Below, in pieces: positions 1 to 10,745 of a DNA stretch of 64,000 nucleotides. The notes under the pieces are model-generated. The model was not told the DNA's origin. It did not search any database and saw nothing but the letters and a program-made list of their open reading frames with translations. Both the position numbers and the translations under genes were made by a program. Numbering within the stretch: the stretch's first letter is position 1; the number at the start of each line of letters is the position of its first letter. The stretch is from Onthophagus taurus. Lineage: Eukaryota > Arthropoda > Insecta > Coleoptera > Scarabaeidae. The stretch is taken from NCBI RefSeq assembly GCF_036711975.1, contig NC_091971.1, positions 31,689,501-31,753,500 on the forward strand, written 5' to 3'.

Positions 1-18
1 ATGATCTTCAGACCTATA

Positions 19-637
19 CTATTGCATATTACAATATTCTCTCTTATGTTGTCTCGTAGGACAGTGGCTGACATGCCATATTCGGTGAAATAAAATGCGA
101 TGGACTGTTTGCATTTTTTCGTAATGCCTCTCACCATGAATACCATGGCATAGTCCGCAAATTGAGGAGATCGTCCCCGGCCGCAATCCACCCAACAAAA
201 TATTTGCAAAATATATTTGCCTCAATCATGTCCAACATGGAATCATATGTCAAGCCAGGTTGTAACGACATTTCATCAAAGATGAGACAACAATATCTAT
301 CTTATTGTTTCATCTTCTTCACCTCTTCTTATAAAGTATCCATTAATTATAGATTTATACCTATTCCAATTGGAACCTGACTCAACAAATTCATGAGCGT
401 CCTCCTACTCGGCAAAGCAAACAACGTTCGCAGTAAGCGGTATGCTCTTGGGCTGCTTTTGAATATTGTTAACCAAAATATTTTGTTTTGCAACGTAAAG
501 CGTCGCCCTTGCTTCTTTTTCGGTTGCTCTCGTAATTGACTCACAATAATGTTGAATGTTGTGGCATTGACTGTTTTTTTTAATACATTTTCGGCAATTT
601 CAAATTTTTTTGTTTTCGTCAATTTCGATTTATCCAA
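19..637 (-). pseudogene. P-element/THAP9-like transposase remnant
   Basis: The first 96-residue stretch (347-637) carries the typical P/THAP9 transposase segment: a lysine-rich region, RRFTLQNKIF, then SPRAYRLLRTLFALPS followed by RRTLMNLL. Further downstream on the minus strand, in other frames, the motif IFDEMSLQPGLTYDS (about 235-285) is readable; this is the conserved block holding the first catalytic Asp in this family. Stops and frameshifts separate the blocks, and the rest of the gene lies beyond the window edge or is lost, so this is a dead fragment. Two more pieces of the same superfamily, from the C-terminal end, lie near 34104 and 55376. Family assignment is from motif recognition only. 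Confidence 0.72.
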
Positions 638-1712
638 TTTTTTTTTATATCTGCCTGCGTCCGCTTATACTTGACCGCCAGCTTGTACACCCTCCTTGTC
701 TCCATACTTAAATGAGCAGTTCTTATGCTGACCGGTTTTAAAAGGCAACAGTCTGGATTTCATTATGGTTATCTTGCAAATTTATGACAGTCGAAGAATA
801 TGATAAGTCTGTTAGTGATGTTATGATATGAATAATAAATGTTACAAATAGAATGTTTGTTATTATTAGGTCCAAGTGTGTTATAAATTTCAAAATCATC
901 GATGTAAATTATACATATATGTTAATATAGTTTTATTCGGATACATTTTTAACTCTCGTTATTTACAATAAATTCTTTAACCGTGTTTATATAACCTTGT
1001 TTCTGTAGTGTTTTAAACAAAAGATGATTGGTGTAAATCTTTTGAAAGGGGGTTTGAAACTATTTACAACAGAAAGAAACTTTTCATAAAACTTATATTT
1101 GGCAAAACCCTTTAAAGCTTGCAATATAGCTTCTATTACCAGTTTATCTGTAAGCATTTGAATGTCAAAAACATCTTTGTCGAAAGACATTTAAAAGTTG
1201 TATGTGAAGGTTGAATTATTTTGTACTTTATCGATGTTATATGTTTATTTCATTCTCTACATGTTTCGAGGATACGAGTCCTCATCTTCAGGAAGAATTC
1301 GTTAATCTTATAAATATAAATTTCACCATGTTTTATTTCTGTTATTTGTAATCACTGATGGTTTCCGATTATTTCTGTAATTTTTTGATGTATTCTTGTT
1401 GTTGTGGCGTGTTTATCTTGGTAATGGAGGATTGTGATTTAAAAATGTTCGTGAAATACATGATTCAATACATTTATTAGCATTAAATGCGTACCTTGAT
1501 TAATAAATAATGAAACTGTTTACATAAATATTTTTTATGATATTTTCATAACGGAACATTTTTCGTCAACACGAACATTATATTGTCAATCCATGTAAAC
1601 TGTTTATGTTAAACCATTACTGTGGATTCATCTCAACAATAAATGACTTAATGGGTCAATTATGGGTAATTCTTGTAAAACATTTATATTTTCATGGTTT
1701 ACATGAAATTAA
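638..1712. other. AT-rich stretch without recognisable gene
   Basis: About 1.1 kb of AT-rich DNA. It holds one short open frame (987-1190, minus, 67 codons) that I cannot assign, and a small stem-loop listed separately (1261-1296). Nothing else is supported. Confidence 0.5.
1261..1296 (-). other. CTGAAGATG...CGAAAC stem-loop
   Basis: On the minus strand CCTGAAGATGAGGA is followed by a short loop and TCCTCGAAAC, giving a 5-bp stem (GAGGA/TCCTC, plus positions 1268-1283) between a CTGAAGA box and a GAAAC box. AATAAA follows shortly after. The same layout recurs at 41554-41590, inside the 3' part of a Penelope-like element, and at 56490-56523. Penelope-like elements are known to carry structured, hammerhead-related hairpins, so this may be a Penelope 3'-end relic; I do not see a complete hammerhead core. 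Confidence 0.4.
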
Positions 1713-3528
1713 CCCCTTGAAATACAAATAAAATGCGCGTCGACGCGTCCAAAGAATACTATTTAAGCGACGGTCTTCCGTGAGTCGGATAGTTCGGAAG
1801 ATTCAAGTTACAGAGCATGTCTTCTGCAATATTCAATCGAAAATTTACGATTGATTGCTTTTGTGAAGTAGGCAACTTCGAATATAAGACAAAAGCATTA
1901 TAAATACCTATATCGAACATATAAAAGAACATTTTTTTGTATCCTTTTACACACTTTCGCATGAGAGGGAAACATGCAAGACATTGGTCTTCCCTGTCGA
2001 CACCTCCCATTCCACGATTGTAGTCCACAACACAGGTCGGTTTCAGCACACGTTCTTCTTCGCCTCCCTTCTTTCTTCTTATTTTTCCCGTATCAACCAT
2101 ATCTGCATTTGAGTGTTTCGTACTTATTATATACACATCCTTCTTGTCATGCCAGCGTAAGGACAGAATACCTCGACAAGATAGTGTTCTTGCTTCTCCC
2201 TTTTTTAGCTTATACGATGCCAGCTTCTTTGGCATATTTTTCCGATTTTTTCTCACCGTTCCAACAACATTTGTATTTTTTTCATGCAAAATTTTGAATA
2301 AATTAGGAGACGAATACCAATTATCCAAGAACAAGGTATATCCTTTCCCTAAAAGGGGTTCGGCTAGTTGCATGACTACACTTTCTGATACAGGTTCATT
2401 ACTTCCTGGACTTTTGTCTTGTCCTGTATAAATTTTAAATTGATAACAGTACCCAGAATTAGATTCGCACAATTTATAAAATTTAATTCCGAATCTCGCT
2501 CGTTTGGATGCTATGAATTGTTTATAATTTAGCCGCCCTCTGAATTTCATTAGAGATTCATCTATGACGATATTTTCTTCCGGAATGTATAACTGTTGAA
2601 ATCTGGTATTCAAGTATTCCACTACAGATCGAACCTTTCGTATTCTGTCTTCTTTAGAAACCGTCTCATTATTCACAAAATGAAGATAGTGCGATATAGC
2701 CAAAAAACGTTTACGAGGCATAATTTTCGAAAATATGGGTGTTTCTATGATTTTTCGCTTTGACCAATACATATCTATTTTAGATTTTTTTACTTGTGAC
2801 ATTATAATGCATAATGCAAAATACGCTCTAACTTCATCGTTTGTTAGTGGATACCAATCCTTGCTCATTTTCGTTTTTTCTTCCGTTTTCATTTGTGCTG
2901 CATATCTATTCGTTTCTGTGACTATCATTTCAAAAAAATCATCACATAAAACTTGTTTGAAAACACACAGAGGTGTTGCATTTGTACCCAATCTTCGTAG
3001 AACAGAGCAGTTGATGCTGGGAGTTTCAGTAAATTGTTTTATATTGACAATATTTTCTTTTTCCTTCCAATTCCATTCATCCTCTGGTACATCTGATTCG
3101 TCACTCCTTGAGATAGGTCGCGCTCGTTTACGCACATTTTGTCGAATAGAACTAGCTTCACTTGAATTTGAAGCTTCACTTGAATACTCAACAGTATAAT
3201 CACTTTGATGACCATTTTCAACCTCACTATTATCACTAGAGTATCCTAATAGACTTTCATCGTCACTTTCATAAAATACATCCGACTGATACATGTTGGG
3301 AAGACTATTTCTAATTTATTCAATATTATGTATTACGGCGTTCGTCGTGCAAGGTTGGTCAGTACTAACTTTACTAATTACCGATTTCATCGTGCGTCAT
3401 TTGTTTGCTTAGCCGATGCGATTTTGCGGCGTTTGCCGAAAAAAGTTCTTGACGTTTCGGAGACGTGAAAGTTTACAATGACACATGAAATGAATGACGT
3501 CTCCCAGACGTCGTTGTATGTCAAGGGG
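1713..3528 (-). mobile_element. Complete piggyBac-type transposon (PB1)
   Basis: The element is flanked by TTAA at 1709-1712 and 3529-3532, the diagnostic piggyBac target site. Its ends are inverted copies: CCCCTTGAAATACAA on the left and, read inward from the right, CCCCTTGACATACAA. Inside the right end there is a palindrome, GACGTCTGGGAGACGTC, and the left end has a GCGTCGACGCG palindrome at the equivalent place. At about 1.8 kb it is compact, and one open transposase gene fills it. The near-identity of the ends and the open frame suggest a fairly recent insertion. Confidence 0.92.
1759..3294 (-). CDS. piggyBac transposase, 511 codons, open
   Basis: An uninterrupted frame runs from ATG at 3292-3294 to a stop 46 bp inside the element's left end. 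The N-terminus is acidic and Ser-rich, as usual for piggyBac proteins. The DDE core is complete: NIVIDESLMKFRGR holds the first Asp, LFLDNWYSSPNLF the second, and VVDYNRGMGGVDREDQ the third and fourth. The order and spacing match the DDE_Tnp_1_7 domain. It ends about 40 residues after the last catalytic motif and lacks the Cys-rich C-terminal domain seen in the piggyBac at 35032, either a subfamily trait or a loss. Its product would cut and paste the element at TTAA. Confidence 0.9.
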   Translation of the reverse strand: MYQSDVFYESDDESLLGYSSDNSEVENGHQSDYTVEYSSEASNSSEASSIRQNVRKRARPISRSDESDVPEDEWNWKEKENIVNIKQFTETPSINCSVLRRLGTNATPLCVFKQVLCDDFFEMIVTETNRYAAQMKTEEKTKMSKDWYPLTNDEVRAYFALCIIMSQVKKSKIDMYWSKRKIIETPIFSKIMPRKRFLAISHYLHFVNNETVSKEDRIRKVRSVVEYLNTRFQQLYIPEENIVIDESLMKFRGRLNYKQFIASKRARFGIKFYKLCESNSGYCYQFKIYTGQDKSPGSNEPVSESVVMQLAEPLLGKGYTLFLDNWYSSPNLFKILHEKNTNVVGTVRKNRKNMPKKLASYKLKKGEARTLSCRGILSLRWHDKKDVYIISTKHSNADMVDTGKIRRKKGGEEERVLKPTCVVDYNRGMGGVDREDQCLACFPLMRKCVKGYKKMFFYMFDIGIYNAFVLYSKLPTSQKQSIVNFRLNIAEDMLCNLNLPNYPTHGRPSLK

Positions 3529-3532
3529 TTAA

Positions 3533-3886
3533 CGTATATTACGAATAAAAGTTTTTTGAGTGTATAAAGTTTCTATCAAAAATCTCTATCCAATAACGTA
3601 AAGAAAAACATACCCAGCAATTTGAAAATCAAAAGTGTAAAATTGAAGATGGCGTTGGAAAAAATTTATTTGTAGCATGAATCATAGTATTCATCAAACC
3701 ATTTCGTTTGATGCCTCGCTCATGAAAATCGGAATGTAAATGACAGAGTTATGCTCTGGCCACGAAAATATCGCCACAAGCGTCAAGTCGCTACAGGTGT
3801 AATTTGTAGCGTCAAAAGCAAGGCCACGAAATGTTCGCCCGCAGCGTCTACGACTGGCGATGAATCAGTTCCGTCAGAGTGAGTAA
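3533..3886. other. Non-coding spacer before Harbinger element H1
   Basis: I find no gene here. The last part (about 3740-3883) is richer in GC, with the repeated phrases GGCCACGAAA and GCGTC. As element H1 begins at 3887 and the remains of H2 start right after its other end, this stretch may be the original 5' flank of H2, split off when H1 inserted. That is inference. Confidence 0.35.
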
Positions 3887-4068
3887 GGTAGAGGCTACAT
3901 TGGCGCCTGTTCAGGTCAGATCAGACCATACCAGACCAGACCAGACCAGACAAGATCAGATTAAACCAGACACGTCCGATGTAGTGGCTTCATTTGTACG
4001 GTGGATAATACCCGACGAGTAAACACGGGGTTATTATTATTTGGTAAAGTGCAGAGAAGAGGTTCATA

Positions 4069-6469
4069 ATGAATTCCTCAGATTCCGATGAATGGGATGA
4101 ATGGCTAATGGAAAATATTACTAATAAATACAAAAAATCGAAGCGCCGTTATTGGATGCACACATTATACCAATCACGCGAAGAAGGGGAGTATAGAAAA
4201 ACTTCTCTAAAGCTTCGAAATTACCCCGAGAAGTTTAGAGAGTATTATCGAATGGATATAGCTACTTATGATTATATTTTAAGAGCTATTTCTGAAGATA
4301 TAAAACGATATTCAAATTTCAGACGGTGCATTGAACCTGGGGAAAAACTTACAATATGTTTAAGGTAAGATAAATATGTATATTTTTCTTGGACCTTATT
4401 TTCATTCTATGGATGTACCTTTTCTGAGGGTTTCGGGTTCTTTGTATGACTTATTTACAAAAAAAACAACAAACTTTTTTTCTTAACGTTTCAATTCTTG
4501 ACAAGGAGATTCTTCAGAGTAATTTATTAAGTATTTATTAAGAATTTATTACATAATTAAGTTAAATTATTACATAATTAATACAGTGCATAGTTACGAA
4601 ATATTTATTTTATTAAAGTAACTTACATAACATAATGTAGGCATCTACAATCTTTAGGAACCTAGGAGCTCTAAGTTGGCAATGTAATTCTGTAAGTCAG
4701 ACGATGTTTGTGAGTGTGGTTGATTTGGTTCTTCAGGTTCATCATTTATTGTTATAGAAGAACTTTGTGTTTCTTCGTGAGTTGGTGTTAAAATGTAATG
4801 AATTCGGCTGGAACATCTACTGCTTGCTGGAGTTGATGTTGACAGTAGGTTGCTATCGTTTTGGTAGGTTCCTTGGTTAATATTCTGAAGTTCTCGTGAG
4901 ATAATATTAATAAACTCCATTCTCACTTTCATTTTTTGGACATCTGTAAATTTGCGAATGTGAGGAAGTATGCTTTTAAAAAAATGCATATCGTCATCGT
5001 CTTCTTGGTTTTGTGGACAAGCTCGTGCCCGAAGTTTTTGCTCAAACAATTTTACCTTTTTTTTTCAATATTGATTACCTCATCTTGGAAACTGTTTCGT
5101 TTTCGTTTAGGTTTCTCAGATACTTTATCTATTATTTCCGAATCTTTTTCAACAACATCCTATGAGGTAACATTTTCCGCATTTATTGCGGAAACTTCGC
5201 TATTTGGGGAGTTTCTTGATGATGCGTCTAGTAAATCACGTGAAGAAGAGGCAGATGGGATATTTGTTGCAGTTTTTCTGGGTAATAAAACATCTTTCAG
5301 GAACAGCATATATTTGAAGTAGGGCCATTTACAATCAGCCTCAATGTATTCATCATCTGCTTCTTGACCTGACTGAGTTGCGTTGACTTTTTTAAATTCT
5401 CTTCTAAACGTGTCGCGTAGAAGTTCCCACTGTTTTCTTGCTTGCTCGACTAAAAAATAACAAAGCTCATAAGGTACTTGCATATAAAGTTTATGCTAAT
5501 AAATATTCAAATGGACACTGTTATTGCAATTATATTTTATTTTTCAGATATTTTGCGACTGGCTTGTCATTTCGTTCGCTAGCATTCTCTTTCCGTGTTG
5601 ATCATTATACAATTGGAAAACTTGTTGAAGAGCTATGTGATGCGCTTTGGAATAAATTAAGTGCTACACACTTGGCAGTTCCTAATCAAGACGGATTTCG
5701 AAAAATCTCATCAAAATTCAACGCAAGATGGAATTTTCCAAATTGTGTAGGTTGCATCGATGGAAAACATATAGAAATAAAATGTCCACCAAAGTCAGGA
5801 ACTATGTATTACAATTACAAACATTTTTATTCGATTGTTTTGCAAGGAGTAGCGGATGCAGATTGTCGATTTATTTTTATTGACGTGGGCTCTTATGGAA
5901 GACAAAGTGACGGAGGAACTTTTGCCATTTCTAACTTGTACGATTTTCTGGAAAATTACAATAATACTTTACCTCCACCTGCACCCATTCACGGAATACC
6001 CGATGATATGCCGTTTGTTTTGTTGGGTGACGATGCCTACCCGTTAAAAACATACTTAATGAAACCTTATTCAAAAAGGCAACTTACAAATCAGGAACGA
6101 ATATTTAACTACAGGCTGTCCCGTGCAAGGAGATGTATCGAATGCACTTTTGGTATTTTATGTGCTAAGTGGCGCTTGTTAAATAAGGCCATTGAAACGG
6201 ATGTAGAAAAGGCTATTAAAATTGTTAAAACAATTTGCTTATTGCACAATATGGTTATGGATTTTGAAGGCTCTCCTAATATTGCAATAGCGAGACAAGC
6301 GCTTGAAATTTACAGAAATCAAAATAATGTCATCAATAACGCTAGAAGAATTGGCAGAACATTTAATAATAATTCAAATGACGCAAAACAAATACGAGAA
6401 GACTTGAACCGATATTTTAATGGACCTATCGGATCCGTTTCCTTTCAAACAAACTGTTTAAATATCTAG
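4069..6469 (+). CDS. Harbinger transposase of H1 (exons 4069-4364, 5548-6469)
   Basis: Exon 1 encodes an N-terminal domain ending KFREYYRMDIATYDYIL and then CLR before a GTAAGA donor. Exon 2 starts after TTTTTCAG at 5547 and restores the family motif LRYFATGLSFRSLAF across the junction, followed by a helix-turn-helix-like segment (VDHYTIGKLVEELC). The DDE_4 nuclease core is intact: VGCIDGKHIEIK (first Asp), VLLGDDAYPLKTYLMKPY (second Asp) and RARRCIECTFGIL (Glu). The total is about 405 codons, the normal length for this family. The 1.2-kb intron contains the second exon of the antisense MADF gene. I see no stop or frameshift in the spliced frame, so this protein may still be functional. Confidence 0.88.
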
Positions 6470-6667
6470 TTTTGGTTCATTGTAAAATTCTAATGAAATA
6501 TAGCTACCTAATAAATAAATTACACTTTACATACCTGAAACGCCCATTTTGTCTCCAATGTCTTTCCATAATAGACTTTTTATATCCCTGTTGTGGTATC
6601 TTTTATCCCGTTGATCCCAAAGAGGTGGATTTTCTCTGATGAGGTCGATTAAAAGTGATTTGTCCAT
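4654..6667 (-). pseudogene. MADF-BESS (Myb/SANT-like) accessory gene of H1
   Basis: Exon 1 (6667-6535) encodes MDKSLLIDLIRENPPLWDQR and onward, the first MADF helices. The donor GTATGT follows. Exon 2 begins at 5449 after TTTTTTAG and continues SVEQARKQWELLRDTFRREF and WPYFKYMLFLKD, completing the MADF domain; a BESS-like tail (HFFKSILPHIRKFT) comes near the C-terminus. Such proteins accompany Harbinger transposases and are known in the family to help bind the element ends. There is an in-frame TAG at 5160-5162 and a one-base slip in the A-run at about 5057-5065, so it is probably broken. The upstream ATG at 6802 lies inside the terminal repeat and is less likely. Confidence 0.8.
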
Positions 6668-6890
6668 TGTCTCACAAATCAATTTACGGCCGTAGTCTGA
6701 GACAATGTCAAACACGTTTGATTCGTACCGACCGCCGGAACGTACACGTACGTGTCTGGTGAAAACGTGTCTGACGCGGTCTGAACGGACAACTGTAGCC
6801 ACTTATCTGGTCTGATCTGGTCTGAACCGGCGCCAGTGTAGCCGTAGCCTAAGAGTGAGCACGCATCGTCATTAGTTATTACACGTGAAA

Positions 6891-9680
6891 ATGTCGCTGT
6901 CAAAAATATCTAAATATTGTTTTGAAAGTAGTTCTTTTTTTTCGCATATTATGAATTTGCGACAAGGAGTACACGATTTAAATAGAGAGAGACTGCAATC
7001 TGGTGAATTTCATAACATATATAAAGACATTAGGCATTTTCCTAACAAATTTTTTGAGTACACTAGAATGAGTGTCGATACTTTCGACTACATACTGAAC
7101 AGTATACAACCATCTTTGAAATCGTCGATTTTTAACGTTAAGGTAAGTATCATCTACTACTTAATCATCATTACATCTTTAGATGTATTTAATTAAAAGA
7201 AGATATTATGTAGTAATCGTTTTATTATCTAATATATTATGTTACTTCAAACATAGTTAAACATAGTACAAAAGAAATTAGTAAATAAGAACTTAATTAA
7301 TAATTATAATTAAATAATATTAAATAACAATTATTGTGTGTCCGAACGTGAGGCAAAGTTTTGATATTCAAACATCTCCATTTCCTCAAGTACAGCTTGA
7401 TTTATTTTGTTTCTTAGACGCATTTTTGAATGGGTGGTAGCCGTTCCATGTTTGGTAACACGCTCATTAAAAAATGGTAATCCTCTGATTGTTGTTCCTG
7501 TACATTAGTGTTATTCAATCGAGAAACTTCCAACTCCATAGTTCGTAATTTTTTTTTTTCGATTTCTATATACTCCGCTCTCATGTCGGCAGGAGTTTGG
7601 CGTTTCCTACTTCGTGCTGAGTTTATTGTTGATGTCGATGTTGTAGGTGAAGGCAGCGGTGTTTGTGTCAAATCTGGAGTTAGAATGTTGTCATCTTCTT
7701 CATTTGTATTAATAGATAATAGATTTTGTTCATCAGAAATTAGAGTTTCTACATGGTCATTATCAACATCTTGAAACGAACTATTTTCTTGGACTACCAA
7801 GTTGCTGTCACCAGCCGTTGGCATAACTTCATCTTGAAAATGGTATGAACAACGAAATATTCCTTCGATTGGTGGCTTGGTGCTTGTCAAAGATGAAAGA
7901 CCCCCCCCCCCTGCAAAATGGATGATGGCGTGAGTTCAACAGTTGCATTCCGGTAGTGATGGCAATATTCGTGTGGCTACTATAAAAACAACAACTACGA
8001 CGCTTACTCGCCCTCTAGTAAAATTGTGTTTGCTTCCTTGTTAATTGTAATAATACGTTTATTTTTATGTTAATTCTTTTCTATTTTAATCAGTTTAATT
8101 TCATTTTGTTTTTCTTTAGTTGAATTTATATGTTACTGTATTCAACACATTCATATATTTTGTAATTGTAATTCAAGTTTTCTATTTGCAAAATTCACTT
8201 ATTCTTTTGATTTATTTGTTTCGATCGTTCCGCCTAAAATATTCAATGTTCTGTTATTCATTATTCAACTTTCTTATTGCCAAAGTGTTTGGCAAGGCGG
8301 GCAGAATATTTGAATTCTTATAATTTTTATTACTTAGTTTTAGTTTTCAATTCGAATTTTCCTTTTCGTTCATAATTTCGTTCTTTTGTATGTTGTCTTT
8401 GCATTCATGTTACGCGTGCGTCTTGTCAAAAACCTGTATATTTGTAAAAATACCTGTATCGTGTCAGTGAGTTAGTCGATTAAAAGTCTTGAAAAGAGCG
8501 TGAATTTCGTCATTTTATTGAATACATCAAGTTATAAGTTTTGTTGAGTTTCGAGTGAAAGAAAAAGAGGATATTTTCGTTTAATTCGATAAGTATAAAA
8601 CTTTCAATTTTTGAATTATTCTAAACACTTCGCATCTGCAAAAAATCACAAAAAATAATAAAGTGTAATAGATTTTATTTTAAACTATATGCATTATAAT
8701 TTTGTATTTAATTTCTTCATGCAATGTTATGTTTTGTATGTATGAGTGTGTATGTATATATGGGTGTGTATAGTATGTGCATCTGTGTATGTTAACATTT
8801 GCAGCCTAATTGCCTTAACCTAATAATTTAGTTTTGCATTTCAGGTTTCTTTCAACCGGATTACCATTTAAGTCCTTAAGATATTCCTTTAAGCTGGGGA
8901 AAAGTACAGTAGCAAAATGTATTTATCAAACTTGTAGAGCAATATGGCAAGCACTATTGAATGCCCATATGCCATAACCATCAGAGGAATATTTAATGAA
9001 CATATCAAGAGATTTTTTTTAAGATGGCAGGCACTTTCGTATTAAAAAGCCACCAAAAAGTGGAAGTGAATACTTTAATTATAAGCACTTTTTTTCTATA
9101 GTGCTTCAAGGCGTAGCTGATGCAGATTATAAGTTTATCAGTATTGAGGTCGGAGGTAAAGGAATACAAAGCGATGGGGGAACATTCTTTTTTTCAAAAC
9201 TCAATAAGTTAATTACTACTAATAGGTTTAATATGCCTCCACCGCAAACTCTCCCTGGATCGAATATAACATTACCATGTGTATTAGTTGGGGATGAAGC
9301 CTATCCATTAAAAAATTTCTTAATGCGACCTTATCCGTCAAATGGTTTAGATGACGAAAAGAGAGATTTTGGTTTAGACGAAAAGATTATCCAGGGCAAG
9401 AGTCACTATAGAAAATGCCTATGGAATATTAACTAACAAATGGAGACTTTTCCTTAAACCAATTGAAACAAACGTGACACATGGTAAACTGCTTATAAAA
9501 ATGGCATGTTTGCTCCATAACATTATAAGAGATAGGGATGGACACAGAGATGCTGATTTTCGCATGGTGAATTTAACCACAAATTTCAATGTGCTTCAAC
9601 GATCTCGACGCAATAATCGAGCTACTACACAAGCAGTTCAAATACGGGATAAATTTAAAATGTACTTTAATCAGTTTTAA
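6891..9680 (+). pseudogene. Harbinger transposase of a second element, H2 (degenerate)
   Basis: Exon 1 (6891-7142) encodes a domain like that of H1 (HFPNKFFEYTRMSVDTFDYIL), ending at a GTAAGT donor. Exon 2 begins after TTTCAG at 8844 and reads FLSTGLPFKSLRYSF, but meets a stop near 8976. The block holding the first catalytic Asp is deleted; after a gap it resumes with PPKSGSEYFNYKHFFSIVLQ and VLVGDEAYPLKNFLMRPY. The Glu region is frameshifted near 9400-9440 and the C-terminus ends at 9680. The exon-intron layout equals that of H1. I find no matching inverted repeats for H2; H1 begins directly beside its 5' end. Confidence 0.8.
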
Positions 9681-9996
9681 CTTAGTCACAACAAATGATT
9701 AAGTAAAATGTATTCCAAAGAAGAAAATAGTTTGTACACTACATAACTTCACATCCTTCAACCTAAATTAGATAATTTAAGAAAAACGCTATTTATCAAC
9801 TGTACTTGGAACTTTGGAACACATTTATTAAAATAAATAAAAATAATAAATAAATCTTACCTGGACAGTCTGGAAAAACAATTTTAATTTCTTTCCACAA
9901 TTTTTTTACAACATTTCGAAACTTATGTTGCGGATGTGAACTCACCCATAACGCTGGTCGATTTTGAACTGCAGTCATAAATTCTTCAGTATTCAT
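7337..9996 (-). pseudogene. MADF-BESS accessory gene of H2 (degenerate)
   Basis: Exon 1 (9996-9861) encodes MNTEEFMTAVQNRPALW and VVKKLWKEI, a typical MADF start, and ends at a GTAAG donor. The C-terminal part (about 7890-7414) is Ser/Thr/Asp-rich, then has a lysine-rich helix and the BESS-like block DYHFLMSVLPNMERLPP; the tail to 7337 is in another frame. The middle of the MADF domain is missing, apparently lost in the rearranged stretch around 7900-8840. The gene occupies the same place relative to its transposase as in H1: one exon within the transposase intron, the other beyond the transposase stop. Confidence 0.7.
7900..8844. other. Rearranged intron of H2, with poly-C tract and TG microsatellite
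   Basis: A run of about 13 C (from about 7901) marks a junction; beyond it the sequence no longer matches the MADF gene. The next 900 bp have no recognisable coding capacity. A TG/TA-rich simple repeat lies at about 8735-8795 (TGTGTATG-like units). An unrelated insertion may have replaced the central MADF exon, but I see no target duplication. Confidence 0.4.
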
Positions 9997-10209
9997 TTTT
10001 CATTCAAAGCGACTACTAAACAAGTGTAACGGAGCTGTATTATATTAAAATAACAGTTTCAAAATAAAACAACTTCTGTTCTCGTTCACTATTTTACTAA
10101 TACTGAATCATTTCCTTCCGTCAAGGTGACTATATCATCCCTTACTTAAAAGGCACTCAGGTAGGTGCGGAATACACGATAACAAAGAAAAAAAAATATT
10201 TGACCGAGC

Positions 10210-10745
10210 CACGACCAGTGTTGTTAAATACTCGGGACAATAAATAGTCAAGGGAAAATTCCCTGGATATGTACCGAGGGGTATTTACCCAAGATGGGTA
10301 TTTAGAGGTATTTATAAAATTTAAAAACAGTGCAGACTACTAAAAAATAAATAAGTTTAATTCAAAAATAAAAGTTGTTCATTAATTAAAAGTAATAACA
10401 ATGGTTATTTATACAAAAACTCATACAAATAAAACAATAAACGGAAAATTAATATTTTCCCTTTATTAACGGTTAATATAATTATTAAGTTTTAATCATA
10501 AACTTGATCTAATCTAAATTACGACAAATTCGTCTGATAGTACGTCATCGATCGTTGACAATTTCTCTTCTTCAACGTTCATTTCATCATCTTCTTCATT
10601 TTTTTCCGAATCTGTTATATTTTACTTGTATCACTTTTATACGTACTGTTTGGGTATTTACCCTGGACCGGGGTAAATACCCGGATAAATACCCATTTTA
10701 TAAATACCTAATTAATCATATTTTAATAACGAATAATAAGTAGCT
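10210..10745. repeat. hAT-like remnant with GGGTATTTACCC palindromes
   Basis: The left part begins CAGTGTTGTTAAATACTCGG, a start typical of some hAT elements. Short palindromic blocks GGGTATTTACCC, GGGAAAATTCCC and CCGGGGTAAATACCCGG cluster near both sides (about 10240-10300 and 10645-10700). Between them the minus strand has an acidic stretch (SEKNEEDDEMNVEEEK) that could be the end of a lost ORF. No second terminus or 8-bp duplication was found, so the superfamily call is tentative. Confidence 0.35.

Larger units (their letters stand above)
3887..6849 (+). mobile_element. PIF/Harbinger transposon H1 with two interlocked genes
   Basis: Both ends carry the 3-bp duplication TAA (3884-3886 and 6850-6852), matching the TTA/TAA target preference of PIF/Harbinger. 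Terminal inverted repeats of about 40 bp align with a few mismatches: GGCTACATTGGCGCC then GTTCAGGTCAGATCAGACC on the left, and GGCTACACTGGCGCC then GTTCAGACCAGATCAGACC read inward from the right. Inside lie a spliced transposase gene on the plus strand and a spliced MADF gene on the minus strand, the two-protein complement usual for Harbinger. The terminal region also contains tandem CAGACCAGAC-like units (about 3921-3975). Confidence 0.9.

Noticed and set aside
1261-1296. Complete hammerhead ribozyme
   Set aside because: The GATGAG-stem-CGAAAC part is present, but I cannot place the remaining core strand and helices, so I only report a stem-loop.
1974-2431. Plus-strand frames over the piggyBac gene
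   Set aside because: Antisense shadows of the open transposase, with no motifs.
3873-6862. GAGTGAG on both sides of H1 as a longer target duplication
   Set aside because: The words lie outside TAA in opposite positions (GAGTGAG-TAA versus TAA-GAGTGAG), so they do not form a direct duplication of a single site.
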